The notes under the pieces were generated by a model. That model ran no database searches. It saw only the letters and a program-made list of their open reading frames with translations, and was not told the DNA's origin. Source: Paraburkholderia phenazinium (lineage in GTDB: Bacteria; Pseudomonadota; Gammaproteobacteria; Burkholderiales; Burkholderiaceae). Taken from it: DNA of 64,000 bases. The stretch spans positions 1,302,001-1,366,000 of the forward strand of contig NZ_FSRM01000002.1 in NCBI RefSeq assembly GCF_900141745.1, written 5' to 3'. The position numbers and the translations under genes were made by a program. Positions 10,143-19,784 of this stretch are shown here, piece after piece; within the stretch, counting starts at the first letter, position 1; each line of letters begins with the position of its first letter.

Positions 10143-10427
10143 GAGCGAAGATGCGCGGCTACGGATGGCGCCTCGCCGCAAAGCATAGCAAAGTTATCGG
10201 GTGGCGTGATAGAACATTCTGCTTCGAATTTACCCTGATTTAAGAGCATGCTGTGTAGTGGCATTGTTGGCTCTGTTAAGTCGTCAGCGACAAGCTGACG
10301 TTACGGACTCCTGTCTCGAGTGTGACGCTCCATAACGTATCAGCCGCTTCCATGCGGTTTGATTGGCGTTGCTTCGTCCGGTTGCGACAGGCTCTGTTTA
10401 GACAGTAAAACAACAATCACCCACCAG
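10143..10427. other. Intergenic region with a small hairpin, upstream of the porin
   Basis: No gene is visible in this 285-base gap. A stem of 7 bp with a 5-base loop, CGTCAGC (10282-10288) and GCTGACG (10294-10300), could be the chemoreceptor terminator or a regulatory structure in the porin leader. It has no T-run, so its function is open. The porin promoter must lie here, but no clear -35/-10 pair was recognised. Confidence 0.35.
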
Positions 10428-11618
10428 ATGAAAAAATCAACTATCGCCCTCGTCGCGCTCGGCACATTAGCCGGCGCCGCACACGCACAAAGCAGTGTCA
10501 CCCTGTACGGCATTATCGATGAAGGGTTCGACATGATCACCAACAACAAAGGCGGCCACCAATACCAGTTAGCCGGGAGCGTGATGCAGGGCAACCGGTG
10601 GGGGCTGACCGGCGCCGAGGACCTCGGCGGTGGCATGAAGGCGGTATTCTTGCTCGAAAACGGCTTTAACGGCAACAGCGGCGCGCTGAGCCAGAACGGC
10701 CTGTTGTTCGGCCGTCAGGCCTGGGTTGGCCTCGCGACTCCCTACGGCACGGTCACCCTCGGTCGCCAATACGACTCGGTTTTCGATTATGCGGCTCCGC
10801 TCGCAGCCGGGCAGTTGGGCGGCGGCGTCTACGGCGCGCACCCAGGCGACCTCGATAACTCGAACATCGATTACCACGATAACAACACCATCAAATATGC
10901 CAGCCCGAACTATTCGGGCCTGAAATTCGGCGGTACGTACAGTCTCGGCGGTACGGCTGGAAACTTCACCAATAACCAGATCTGGTCGCTCGGTGCTTCG
11001 TATAACCAGGGGCCGGTCGCCGTTGGCGCTGCCTACCTGAACGCGCGCAACCCGGGCACCGGCATGTTTAGCACTGCCGCTTCGAGTCTGCCCGAAACCT
11101 TGATGACGCCGATCTACTCCGGCTTCATGAGCGCAAACACGTTTCAGTTGATCGATTTCGGCGGATCCTACAAGTTGGGGTCGGCAACGCTCGGCGTCAC
11201 GTATACGAACGCCAAGTTCATGAATCTGGGTAGTAATCCGATGCCGACCGGCGCCAAGGGTCCGGCCGGTGGCTACGCGACGGGTAGCACGGCGACCTTC
11301 AATGACGTGCAGGTCAATTTCATCTATCGGATCTCGCCCGGATTGCAGTTGCTGTTGGCATCCGACTACGTCGATCGCAATTCGCTCACGGAGCGGAACG
11401 GAAAATCAGTCGAAAGCGGGAAGTATCTGCAATACGACGCGGCGCTCGACTACTCGCTGTCCAAGCGTACCGACGTATATGTGATGGCGCTCTACCAGCG
11501 CGCTATCGGCGACGACTCTACCGGCGGTCCGGCAGTCGCGGCCATCACCGATACCACCGCCATTTCGTCGAACGGCAAGCAGTTGGTCGGACGCGTCGGC
11601 ATTCGCCACAGGTTCTAG
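10428..11618 (+). CDS. General porin (Gram-negative, Burkholderia type)
   Basis: This 396-residue outer-membrane trimeric porin has a signal peptide beginning MKKSTIALVALG and cleaved after AHA-Q near residue 20. The mature protein starts QSSVTLYGIIDEG, the signature of beta-proteobacterial OpcP/Omp32-type porins, has many alternating beta strands and ends in a terminal Phe (VGRVGIRHRF), needed for barrel assembly. The frame extends upstream to 10359, but the signal peptide fixes the start at 10428. It allows diffusion of small hydrophilic solutes. A strong hairpin terminator follows at 11635. Confidence 0.96.
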   Translation: MKKSTIALVALGTLAGAAHAQSSVTLYGIIDEGFDMITNNKGGHQYQLAGSVMQGNRWGLTGAEDLGGGMKAVFLLENGFNGNSGALSQNGLLFGRQAWVGLATPYGTVTLGRQYDSVFDYAAPLAAGQLGGGVYGAHPGDLDNSNIDYHDNNTIKYASPNYSGLKFGGTYSLGGTAGNFTNNQIWSLGASYNQGPVAVGAAYLNARNPGTGMFSTAASSLPETLMTPIYSGFMSANTFQLIDFGGSYKLGSATLGVTYTNAKFMNLGSNPMPTGAKGPAGGYATGSTATFNDVQVNFIYRISPGLQLLLASDYVDRNSLTERNGKSVESGKYLQYDAALDYSLSKRTDVYVMALYQRAIGDDSTGGPAVAAITDTTAISSNGKQLVGRVGIRHRF

Positions 11619-11634
11619 GAGCACAGCTTCGCGC

Positions 11635-11679
11635 ACGCCCCGACCGGCAGTCGCTGCCGGTCGGGGCGTGATCGCTTTT
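11635..11679 (+). terminator. Rho-independent terminator of the porin gene
   Basis: A perfect 16-bp stem (ACGCCCCGACCGGCAG at 11635-11650 pairing with 11654-11669) with a TCG loop is followed by GATCGCTTTT. It begins 16 bases after the porin stop codon and lies between the porin and the convergent autotransporter, so it may also stop transcription from the other side. Confidence 0.85.
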
Positions 11680-11698
11680 AAAGACCAGGGATGGCGTG

Positions 11699-14600
11699 CT
11701 ACCAGGTCCAGCGAGCGCCGGCATTGCCGGTAATCGTGCGCTGATGTTGGCCACCGAGATTCGTGAGATAGCTGGCCGTCGCATACACGCTGCCATGCTT
11801 CGTCAGTTGCGCGACGAGCCCTGCGCCGATCTGACCGGCCGTCTGGCCGACCTGGGTGCCCAGTGTCGTCGTGCCGCTAAAAGTCGTCTCGTCGTCTGCG
11901 CCGAATGAGCGCAGCACGCTCACACGCAGGTAAGGCTTCCAGGCGATTCCGTTCGCATCGAATGCCCATTGCAGCCGTGCGCCAACCCGGGCGAGGAACG
12001 TGTTGCCGTTATTCCACGTCACGTCGGAGACTCCGTCGTTGAACCGGTCAAGCGACAGCCATTGCCACACCAGTTGCGCCTGAGGCTCCAGCGTCAGCCC
12101 GTAGCCCAACGCGATCGGCAGCCCCGCCTCGACCGAGCCCGTGAACGCGTTGCCGTCCGTCGAACCGCTCACGCCGTCGTTCGAAAGTGTGCGCACGGTC
12201 AGGGCGCTACCCATCATCACTGCGTCCGTGTACCAGCCGCCCGGACCCACGTGCGTCCAGTAGCCGCCCAGGTTGTACGCATTCACCTGCAGCGTACCGA
12301 CGCCCAGATCCTGTTGGCCCAGTGCAAAGCCGTTCACGTCGCCTACCGCGCGCGAGAAGCCGAGGAAGAATCCATAGTGATTGCTGTGGCCGCTGGGGCT
12401 GTTGTCCGCGTATAGCTCCTGCCCGATCTGTATCCCCCATACCGTGCCGTCGAAGGACGGCGCCACGTCGCCTTTCTGCTGCAGGTCGCTGTAGCCGCCC
12501 CAGACACGCGCCCACGATGCTGGCGCCTGGCCGTTCCCGGTCAGTAGCCCCTGTTCGCCCTGGCGATCGTGGAACGTATCGATCTGCTCCAGCCCGAGTT
12601 GGCGGGCGACCGCCGGCGCTTCCGTGTACAGCGGCACTTCCTGCCGGTAGACCGGCACTTCTGCGGCGCCTGGGGCCGCAGCGGCGACGGCCTGCGCGAT
12701 GGAGAGCGGCGTGCCCTCCGCGACGATGGGCGATGGGGGAGTTGGAGCCGGCTGACCGGGCTGACTCGGCTGATCCGGTTGCGATGCCAGCGGCTGCGGT
12801 TTCGGCGGCACCGTGTTGCGCAGATACCAACTGTCGCTCGTCCCCGTCGACGTACCGCCTTTCGCGAGGTAATACGTGTAGGCGCCCGCACTGACCGATC
12901 CACCGGACAGTGTGAAGGCGCTCGCGGCCGTCGTCGCGCCGTTGGCCGCCTGCACGACCTGGATTCCGTCTGTGGGAGTCAGCGCACCAGGGCCGCCGAC
13001 ATTCGTCACCTTCAGCGTGCTCGTGCCGCTTGCCGCGCCGCCGTTGATCACGAGCTTGTCCGACGCTGCGCCATCTCCGGCCAGATAGGTGTTTAGCGCG
13101 ATCGTTGCATTCTGACCGACATAGTTGCCCGCGACCGTCAACGCATTGCCGATGCCGCTGCCACCGAGTTGCACGAGGCCCGCATTCGTCAGATTGCCGT
13201 TGATCTGGAAGTTGCCGGTCGAACCACTCGAAAGACTGCCGAGCGCATTCGCCACGGAAATCGTGCCGCTGTTCGTCACGTTGCCCGTCACGCTGCCGTA
13301 GCCGCCAAGCGTTGCGCCCGATGCGACCGTGACCGGGCCGCCGCCGGACAGCGCCGCCGATGAGCTCGTTCCGTCGCCGACGATAAGTGTGCCCGCATCC
13401 ACATTCGTTCCGCCGGTATAACTGTTCGCACTGTTAAGCGTCAACGCGCCGGAGCCGAGCTTCGTCAGCGAGCCCGCGCCCGTGATGTTCTGCGTGATCG
13501 TCGAGTCGTAGCCTTGCGTGTCGATTGTGCCATTGTTCAAGGTGATCGAGAGAGCACGGCTCGACGCGAGATTAAACGCGCTGTCGAGCTGAAGCGTGCC
13601 GCCGTTGAACGTCAAGCCGCCGGATGACGCGCCAAGCGCATTGTCTGCCGCGACGGACAGGGTGCCTTGCGTGATGGTCGTGCCGCCCGAATAGGTGTTG
13701 CCACCCGACGCAGCCGGGGACAAACTCAGCGTGCCCGCGCCTGCCTTCTCCACTGCGCCCGCGCCGCCGATCAGTCCCGTGTAGGTGCCCGCGCTGTCCT
13801 GCTGAAAGCGCACAAGGCCGTTATCCGTCACGGAGAGTGGCAGGTTCGACGCATTGGCCTGCAGGGTCGCGCCGCTGTTGATCGTCGCGATAACCGATGC
13901 CGTCGTCGTGCCGAGCGTGCCTGTCAGGTTCAGCGTGCCGCTCTGCACGAGGGCGTTCGAAAACGTGCCGGTACCCGCCCAGGTCCACGCGTCGCCTGCC
14001 ATCGTCAGGCTCTGGAAGTTGACGAATGCGTTCGACGCGGTGCCTGAGCCTTGCAGGTTGACGACGTTGGTACCGCCGCCGCCGTCGGCGGTGCCGATGA
14101 TCTGCGAGCCGGTCTGCAGGTTCAGGGTGACATTGCCGTTGCCGCCCTTGATCGCAGTGCCGCCGCCTCCCTGGATCAGCCCGGCGTTCGTGATCGTCGT
14201 ATTGCCGTTGGTCGAGCGTACACCAATGCCGTTGTTGCTGATGATCTGTCCACCCGTCTGGTTCGTGATCGTCGCTGTGAACGATGTACCGAGGGTGTTC
14301 GACACGACCGCGTCGACGCTTCCGCTGCTCGTCGCGGTACCCGTGGTCTGGATCTTGCCGCTGTTGATCAGCGTGTCGTTGTTGCCCTGCATGTAGACAG
14401 CCGGGCTGTCCTTGCCGCTCGAGGTCAGCGTGCCGCTGTTGTTAATCGTGCCGCTGCCGCCTAGCAGCGACGCGGCGCGGGCGTTGCTGCCCGTCGTGGA
14501 GACTGTCCCTGTGTTGGTGAGGGTGTTGCCCGAAGCGCCTGCGTTGCTTTGCCCCCACGCGGCTGTCATGCCATACGAGTTGTTGCCCGTCGTCGTGATC

Positions 14601-15049
14601 TTGCCGTTGTTGATTAGCGCGTTGTTGTTGCCGTTCGCTGCGAGACCGTCGTTGTAGGCACCCGTCGTGGAGATCACGCCTGTCGTGCCGTTGGTGATCG
14701 TATTGCCGTTGTTCATGCCGATCAGTACCGCACCGCGGTTCGCGACACCCGTGCCGTTGCCTGACAGGGAGAGCGTGCCGTTGTTGGTGATCGCGCTGGA
14801 GGAGTCAACCGTGAATGGCGTCGGCGTTCCCGGCAATGAGAAACTGCCGGTCGCCGTTGAATCGATGTTGATGGTGACGTTGGTGCTTCCCGTCGCGGCA
14901 ACGACGGATGAGATGCCTGTGCCAGAGCAGGTAACGGTGGTATTACTGACCGGTGCTGTCGCCGAACAGGCTGCATCAGCGCCCACCGGCATCGCGCCGG
15001 TAAGGATTGCCATCCCGCCAAAGCCGAGACTCCACACGTTCCTTTGCAT
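11699..15049 (-). CDS. Autotransporter (type Va) with beta-strand repeat passenger
   Basis: This 1116-residue surface protein has a signal peptide to about residue 27 (cleavage near ADA-A). The long passenger is rich in Gly, Thr, Asn and Ser, with many NTGT/INNSGTL-type repeats from about 60 to 330, then autotransporter-associated repeats such as GGTTITQGTLSV, GSLTKLGSGALTL and SYTGGTNVDAGTLIV. A proline-rich linker (PPKPQPLASQPDQPSQPGQP) is near 780. A C-terminal barrel of about 270 residues starts after RQLGLEQIDTFHDR and ends in aromatic ARWTW. The pectin-lyase-like beta helix suggests adhesion or autoaggregation; no protease motif is seen. It stands alone, with a long AT-rich leader upstream. 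Confidence 0.93.
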   Translation of the reverse strand: MQRNVWSLGFGGMAILTGAMPVGADAACSATAPVSNTTVTCSGTGISSVVAATGSTNVTINIDSTATGSFSLPGTPTPFTVDSSSAITNNGTLSLSGNGTGVANRGAVLIGMNNGNTITNGTTGVISTTGAYNDGLAANGNNNALINNGKITTTGNNSYGMTAAWGQSNAGASGNTLTNTGTVSTTGSNARAASLLGGSGTINNSGTLTSSGKDSPAVYMQGNNDTLINSGKIQTTGTATSSGSVDAVVSNTLGTSFTATITNQTGGQIISNNGIGVRSTNGNTTITNAGLIQGGGGTAIKGGNGNVTLNLQTGSQIIGTADGGGGTNVVNLQGSGTASNAFVNFQSLTMAGDAWTWAGTGTFSNALVQSGTLNLTGTLGTTTASVIATINSGATLQANASNLPLSVTDNGLVRFQQDSAGTYTGLIGGAGAVEKAGAGTLSLSPAASGGNTYSGGTTITQGTLSVAADNALGASSGGLTFNGGTLQLDSAFNLASSRALSITLNNGTIDTQGYDSTITQNITGAGSLTKLGSGALTLNSANSYTGGTNVDAGTLIVGDGTSSSAALSGGGPVTVASGATLGGYGSVTGNVTNSGTISVANALGSLSSGSTGNFQINGNLTNAGLVQLGGSGIGNALTVAGNYVGQNATIALNTYLAGDGAASDKLVINGGAASGTSTLKVTNVGGPGALTPTDGIQVVQAANGATTAASAFTLSGGSVSAGAYTYYLAKGGTSTGTSDSWYLRNTVPPKPQPLASQPDQPSQPGQPAPTPPSPIVAEGTPLSIAQAVAAAAPGAAEVPVYRQEVPLYTEAPAVARQLGLEQIDTFHDRQGEQGLLTGNGQAPASWARVWGGYSDLQQKGDVAPSFDGTVWGIQIGQELYADNSPSGHSNHYGFFLGFSRAVGDVNGFALGQQDLGVGTLQVNAYNLGGYWTHVGPGGWYTDAVMMGSALTVRTLSNDGVSGSTDGNAFTGSVEAGLPIALGYGLTLEPQAQLVWQWLSLDRFNDGVSDVTWNNGNTFLARVGARLQWAFDANGIAWKPYLRVSVLRSFGADDETTFSGTTTLGTQVGQTAGQIGAGLVAQLTKHGSVYATASYLTNLGGQHQRTITGNAGARWTW

Positions 15050-15104
15050 AATTTCGCCCGCTTTAAATGAGCGTTGTCGATGCAGACCGATGCGTGGCTT
15101 TGTT

Positions 15105-15133
15105 TATATCATCTATTTACAAAATATCAACAA
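15105..15133 (-). promoter_or_regulatory. Candidate sigma-70 promoter of the autotransporter
   Basis: Read on the minus strand there is a TTGTTG box (15128-15133) and a GATATA box (15105-15110) separated by exactly 17 bases. They sit 56 bases upstream of the autotransporter start in a locally AT-rich stretch. It is a reasonable but unproven match to -35/-10 elements. Confidence 0.4.
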
Positions 15134-15411
15134 GACTGGTCGAACTGGATTTCATAAAGAGTGCGAAAGAGACGCAATGAAAATGCATCAAAAGAAGCTA
15201 TCTTTGTGCATGACAACATAATCAGGTAACCGAAATTATTACCGATACGAGACGACTTGGTGGAATGGGCGATTGCCTTACTGGCGCGCGATCAGGAGGG
15301 AGATCGGGAGAGAAACTAACGATGCCGTGCACACCCCTGCGCATGCCCGGTCATTGTGCGACGCCGCGTGCCTCAGAGCGGGTCCGTGCTTAAGGCGAAA
15401 ACAAAAGAAGC
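15134..15411. other. Intergenic spacer between autotransporter and dehydrogenase genes
   Basis: This gap separates the divergent autotransporter promoter from the 3' end of the minus-strand dehydrogenase gene. It is AT-rich near 15140-15260 and GC-rich toward 15400. Short plus-strand frames here have no family resemblance. No further structure was recognised. Confidence 0.4.
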
Positions 15412-16305
15412 TTATAGCGAACCACCTGCCGTACGCGCTTCGAATGCCCGGACAACGGCCGCCATGTCTTCCTCGCCAAAGCCCAAGGCTTCGGTTTCGC
15501 CATAGAGCGAGAAGCATGTTTCCATGAGCGGTGCTGCGACGGCCGCCTCGCGGGCCGCCTCGACGATCAGCCGACTGTTTTTCAGCACGTCGGAAATGCC
15601 GGCTTGACGAGCGAAGTCGCGCTGTACCAGCTTGGCGGCCTTGACTCGCGATACATCGCTCGCCATCGGGCCAGCACTGAGGATGGCAGCGAAACGCTCC
15701 ATATCGAGACCATGGCGCTCGGCAAAATGTGCAGCTTCGGTCAGGCCGGTGACCATTGTGATCAGGAAGACGTTCACTGCGAGCTTCATGCGCAGGGCTG
15801 ACGGCACCGGGCCGCACTCGAAACATTCCCGGCACATCGCAGCCATCAACGGGCGTACCGCAGCGACGTCCTCGTCATCCCCCGCGAGCATGGCGACAAG
15901 CTGTCCCGCTTCGGCCGGCTTGCGTGAACCCGAGACCGGCGCCTCCACATAGTGACCACCGGCTGCGCGGATGTCGGCCGCCAAGGCCTCCGAAAACCCC
16001 GGCGACACCGTCCCCATGGCGACCAGCCTGCGTCCTGCGACACGCGCAACAAATTCGGGCGTGCCTCGGCCGAGTACGGCATCGATGGCCGCACCGTCGG
16101 CCAGCATCAGGATGATCGTGTCGCACCTCGCGAACACGTCGGCGATGTTCTGCGCGACCGTCGCGCCAGCTCGCGACAGAGGTTCACACCGTTGCGCCGA
16201 CCGGTTCCACACCATCAGCGGGATGCCGGCGCGCAGAAGATTGTTTGCCATCGGCTCGCCCATGGTGCCGATGCCGATGAAGCCAATTGCCTTCGATGTA
16301 TTCAT
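15412..16305 (-). CDS. NAD-dependent beta-hydroxyacid dehydrogenase (3-hydroxyisobutyrate dehydrogenase family)
   Basis: This 297-residue protein has the N-terminal Rossmann signature [21 protein letters not shown] (about 7-27), the substrate loop [18 protein letters not shown] and the catalytic-lysine helix [12 protein letters not shown]. That is the layout of the 3-hydroxyisobutyrate, tartronate semialdehyde and 6-phosphogluconate-like dehydrogenases. The frame extends to 16383, but the ATG at 16305 is preceded by AAGGAA and starts directly before the Rossmann strand. It diverges from a LysR gene, and a flavin monooxygenase lies beyond, so it is likely controlled by that regulator. The exact hydroxyacid is unknown. 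Confidence 0.88.
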   Translation of the reverse strand: MNTSKAIGFIGIGTMGEPMANNLLRAGIPLMVWNRSAQRCEPLSRAGATVAQNIADVFARCDTIILMLADGAAIDAVLGRGTPEFVARVAGRRLVAMGTVSPGFSEALAADIRAAGGHYVEAPVSGSRKPAEAGQLVAMLAGDDEDVAAVRPLMAAMCRECFECGPVPSALRMKLAVNVFLITMVTGLTEAAHFAERHGLDMERFAAILSAGPMASDVSRVKAAKLVQRDFARQAGISDVLKNSRLIVEAAREAAVAAPLMETCFSLYGETEALGFGEEDMAAVVRAFEARTAGGSL

Positions 16306-16372
16306 GGCCTGTTCCTTTTTTAGTTGCCCATGATTCTGATCAACGGCTACCATTTCGTCTAACGGATATATA

Positions 16373-16387
16373 TGAAGTAACACTTCA
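16373..16387. promoter_or_regulatory. Palindromic operator between dehydrogenase and LysR genes
   Basis: TGAAGTAACACTTCA is a perfect inverted repeat (arms TGAAGT/ACTTCA, 3-base centre) ending 13 bases before the LysR start codon, in the 95-base divergent region. LysR proteins commonly bind such sites to repress themselves and activate the divergent gene. The outer T and A are 13 bases apart rather than the classical 11, so the binding protein is inferred from position. Confidence 0.5.
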
Positions 16388-16400
16388 AGGATTCAGATAG

Positions 16401-17276
16401 ATGAGGCCACATTTCGATATCGAAGCGCTGCGTACCATGGTCGTCGGTACGGAACTGGGCAGCTTCGCGCGTGCGGCTGTTCAGCTCGGGCGGTCGCAAT
16501 CAGCCGTCAGCATGCAGTTGAAACGCCTTGAGGAGCAGGCGGGCCACATCCTGTTCCAGCGCAACGGCCGCGGACTTGTGCCTACCGAGGCGGGTGAAAC
16601 ACTGCTCGCGTATGCGCGGCGGATCGTTGCCATGCATGACGAAGCCGGCGCGACGCTGGGTGCGACGGTTGCGGCGCCGGCTATCCGGCTGGGATTGCCG
16701 CAGGATTTCTTCGAGGACGTCATGCCCGATGCGATCGCCCGCTTTTCGAAATTGCAGCCGAACGTGCACGTCGAGGTCCGCGCAGGGCGCAACTATGCCT
16801 TGGAGGAAGAGGTTAGGGCGGGACGGCTCGATATTGCGCTCGCGTTTTCGGAAGCGGGGCGCTCGAGGGCGGGTGACCTGCTGGCATCCATGCCGATGTT
16901 CTGGTTCGGCCGGGAGGATGCCGCGGAGGTAGTGCGCGGGTATCAGGACGGTCTTCCGCTCGTGCTTTTCAATCACCCGTGTCTGTTTCGGCAGGCCGCC
17001 CTCCAGGCATTGGATGCGGCCGCGGTCCGCTGGCGTCTGTCTCTCACTACGCCAAGCCTGTCTGGCTTGTGGGCCGCGGTCCGCTTTGGCCTCGGTGTGA
17101 CTGTCCGGACGATGCATGGCATTCCTGATGGAATACGACGGCTCGATTTTGGGCTACCGCGATTGCCGGCGCTTGAGCTGCGCATTCTCACCGGCACGGA
17201 TATATCTCCTGCAGCGTCGGAATTCGTGAGCGTTCTCGAAACGGTCACTCGTAAAAGGCTGATAGCCAAGTCTTAG
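16401..17276 (+). CDS. LysR-family transcriptional regulator
   Basis: This 291-residue protein has an N-terminal winged helix-turn-helix at about 6-65 (FARAAVQLGRSQSAVSMQLKRLEE) and a C-terminal periplasmic-binding-like effector domain from about 90 (IRLGLPQDFFEDVMPDAI). It is divergent from the beta-hydroxyacid dehydrogenase gene, with a palindrome just upstream of its own start, and a flavin monooxygenase follows on the same strand 60 bases later. It probably controls one or both neighbours. The inducer cannot be inferred. Confidence 0.92.
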   Translation: MRPHFDIEALRTMVVGTELGSFARAAVQLGRSQSAVSMQLKRLEEQAGHILFQRNGRGLVPTEAGETLLAYARRIVAMHDEAGATLGATVAAPAIRLGLPQDFFEDVMPDAIARFSKLQPNVHVEVRAGRNYALEEEVRAGRLDIALAFSEAGRSRAGDLLASMPMFWFGREDAAEVVRGYQDGLPLVLFNHPCLFRQAALQALDAAAVRWRLSLTTPSLSGLWAAVRFGLGVTVRTMHGIPDGIRRLDFGLPRLPALELRILTGTDISPAASEFVSVLETVTRKRLIAKS

Positions 17277-17336
17277 GTAGCGTATTGCTAGTTCCATTTT
17301 AGTTGGGCTTTCTTACCTTTAACGGAGGCCGCATCG

Positions 17337-18878
17337 ATGTCCACTGTCATGATTGTCGGGGCGGGTCCAACCGGCTTGACCCTCGCCTGTGAGCTTGCCG
17401 TGCGAGGGATGCCGTTCCGGATCATCGATTCTGCCGAAGGTCCTTTCGCCGGTTCACGCGCCAAAGGTGTACAACCGCGCACGCTTGAAGTGTTCGACCG
17501 GCTGGGCATTGTCGATGAGATTGTGAGTTCAGGTCTTGTCGGCTTGCCCTATCGACAGTACACGGCCGATGGCGGTTTTCGCGACGTGCCGCGTCCCGTG
17601 CCGGCCCAACGGCCCGATGCGCCTTGGCCGTCATCCGTCCTGATCCCTCAGTGGCGCACCGAAGCCGCGCTACGCGGCCGCCTCGAAGCGCTCGGCGGCC
17701 GCGTTGAATTCGGAACGGCTCTCATCGACGCTGAAGTGGCCAACGACGTCGTGCGCGCGAGACTCCAGCACGCCGGAGGCACTGACGAAGTCGACGTGGC
17801 CTGGCTGGTGGGTTGCGACGGCGGGCGCAGCACCGTGCGGCACATCGCCAAGTTGGGTTTTCTCGGCGAGACGCATGAGGACATGCGCATGCTGGTCGGC
17901 GACCTGCATGTCGAAGGGGTAGACCGCGCACACTGGCACGTGTGGCGCCCTGAAGGCGGAGGTTTTCTTGCGATGGCGCCGCTGGCCGGCACCGACGGAT
18001 TCCAGTTGCAGATCGCAATCGGTCCGAAGTCGCCCGATTCCCCCACCCTGGAGAACTTCCAGCAACTGGTCGAGCGCTACACGGGCCGCAGCGACATCCG
18101 CCTGTCGAGGCCCGACTGGACTTCGCTGTGGCGCGCGAATGTGCGCATGGTTGAGCGGTATCGTGCCGGGCGCATCCTGGTAGCCGGTGACGCAGCGCAT
18201 GTGCATACACCTGCGGGCGGGCAAGGCATGAACACCGGGATACAGGACGCCTTCAACCTCGGCTGGAAGCTGGCGGCGGTGCAGCGGGGCGCCGACAGTG
18301 CGTTGCTCGACAGTTACGAGGCCGAGCGGTTGCCGGTAGCGCGACATGTACTCGAACTTTCGACGCGGCTGGCCGCCACGACGCTGTCTTCGAACACGCA
18401 GGGCCTTGTCGCTCCATCGGAGGACACGTCCCAACTCGGCATCAGCTATCGGGAGTCGACGCTTTCGCACGAACTACGCTCGGCACCCGGCAGCCTGCAC
18501 GCTGGGGATCGTGCGCCAGATGCACCGGGTTTGGTCGATCGTGAGGGCAGGTCATTGCGGCTGTTCGATGTCTTCCGCGGACCACGGGCCACGGTGTTGG
18601 CGTTTGGCGAAGGGTGGGGGGCGGTGCTTGACGCAGGCCTCGCTGCTGCCCCCGACGCTGTTCACGCGGTCCGTGTGTTGTCGCCCGGCGCTTCGATGCC
18701 TGAGGACGGCGGCGTGCCGACGCTCGTGGATTCGCTCAACCACGCAAGCACGATCTGGGAACCCAGCACGGGAGCGATCTTCGTGGTGCGTCCAGATGGC
18801 GTGATCGGTTTTGCTGATGACCGGCGTGACCCTGTTGCACTTGTGACCTGGCTACGCCTGGCCGGATTGGCGCGATAA
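17337..18878 (+). CDS. FAD-dependent aromatic-type monooxygenase
   Basis: This 513-residue class A flavoprotein monooxygenase has the FAD-binding GAGPTGLTLACELAVRG at about 7-23, a DG-type motif (VGCDGGRSTVRH) near 158-169 and the second FAD motif (GDAAHVHTPAGGQGMNTGIQD) near 283-303. A C-terminal thioredoxin-like region follows from about 390. This architecture is shared by phenol hydroxylase, MhpA, pentachlorophenol monooxygenase and rifampicin monooxygenase-like proteins. An AACGGAGG site precedes the start. It lies after the LysR gene, so an aromatic or polyketide substrate under that regulator is plausible but not shown. Confidence 0.9.
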   Translation: MSTVMIVGAGPTGLTLACELAVRGMPFRIIDSAEGPFAGSRAKGVQPRTLEVFDRLGIVDEIVSSGLVGLPYRQYTADGGFRDVPRPVPAQRPDAPWPSSVLIPQWRTEAALRGRLEALGGRVEFGTALIDAEVANDVVRARLQHAGGTDEVDVAWLVGCDGGRSTVRHIAKLGFLGETHEDMRMLVGDLHVEGVDRAHWHVWRPEGGGFLAMAPLAGTDGFQLQIAIGPKSPDSPTLENFQQLVERYTGRSDIRLSRPDWTSLWRANVRMVERYRAGRILVAGDAAHVHTPAGGQGMNTGIQDAFNLGWKLAAVQRGADSALLDSYEAERLPVARHVLELSTRLAATTLSSNTQGLVAPSEDTSQLGISYRESTLSHELRSAPGSLHAGDRAPDAPGLVDREGRSLRLFDVFRGPRATVLAFGEGWGAVLDAGLAAAPDAVHAVRVLSPGASMPEDGGVPTLVDSLNHASTIWEPSTGAIFVVRPDGVIGFADDRRDPVALVTWLRLAGLAR

Positions 18879-18977
18879 ATCGGTGGCTGGCGCCCGAAGT
18901 CCAGCAGGCAAATCGGTGAACCGCCGACCCAGCGAACGACCGCCTGTTGCCGGCACCTGCCTGACCCGAGCGCAAAC

Positions 18978-19538
18978 TCACGCTAGCTTCGAATAAATGC
19001 GCGTGTTTCGCAAACTGCCGTCCGATGCGCGCCGTTCCTGCCGCAACACGCCTTCCAGTTGCATTCCGATGCGTTCACAAACTCGAATGCTTCTTTCATT
19101 CAAGTCGTCGCAGATCGCTTCAACTCGCTTTGCGCCGAAATTGGCAAAAGCATAATTTGCCAGGCCGTTGGCGGCTTCACTGAACAGTCCGCGTCCCACA
19201 TGCGATGACCTTCCCCAGAAGCCAAGTTCAAAAGCTGGAACAGTCCATCTTGGCCGGTGAAGACCGCCGCTGCCCACAACCATGCGCGACGTCTTGTCGA
19301 TAAACAAAAACGGAAAGTCTTTTCCGGCCTGAAAATTTGCGGAGCCCGCCAGGCAAAACGACTCGGAGGTCTCGATTGATGGTGTTTCGAGCGCCCATGG
19401 CAACGACGCTGGAAAGCGCCTCAGTTCCGTCAGCGCGTCGACGACCGCGTCAAACAAGTCGGGACCGTCGCCAGACCGAGGACACCTGATCACGAGGCGG
19501 TCTGTTTCAAATGACGTAGGTAGAGTTGGAGAGGTCAA
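18978..19538 (-). CDS. GNAT acetyltransferase, RimJ/RimL type
   Basis: This 186-residue protein starts TSFETDRLVIRCPRSGDG, the usual opening of RimJ/RimL-type N-acetyltransferases. It has FLFIDKTSRMVVGSGGL, ELGFWGRSSHVGRGLFSEA (acetyl-CoA loop) and the closing NERSIRVCERIGMQLEGVLRQ. The only start in frame after an upstream stop is a TTG at 19538, without a good ribosome binding site. It converges with the monooxygenase gene. The acceptor, a protein N-terminus or a small amine, is unknown. Confidence 0.85.
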   Translation of the reverse strand: MTSPTLPTSFETDRLVIRCPRSGDGPDLFDAVVDALTELRRFPASLPWALETPSIETSESFCLAGSANFQAGKDFPFLFIDKTSRMVVGSGGLHRPRWTVPAFELGFWGRSSHVGRGLFSEAANGLANYAFANFGAKRVEAICDDLNERSIRVCERIGMQLEGVLRQERRASDGSLRNTRIYSKLA

Positions 19539-19784
19539 TGTTGTCGAGGACGTCGGCGGAATGATGGTGCATTAAATTGTCGGTGATTGGGGTGGGCTTG
19601 TCGACGGTTGTGTGTGGCTATCTCTGCGACTGTCGGGCTGTACCTGCCGACATGCTATCGGTCGCATGCGACCCGAAAAGGTCTTGCGGGTTTGCCGAGA
19701 CCCGACATTCAACGTGTTACCGTCCTCTCGACTGGCCTGTTATAGCCAACGACGTCACTGTTCGAAATACCAGGGGGAAAATCT

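Noticed and set aside
14667..15221. Plus-strand open frame opposite the autotransporter N-terminus
   Set aside because: Its Val/Pro-rich text is the antisense image of the Thr/Asn/Gly repeats; no start signal.
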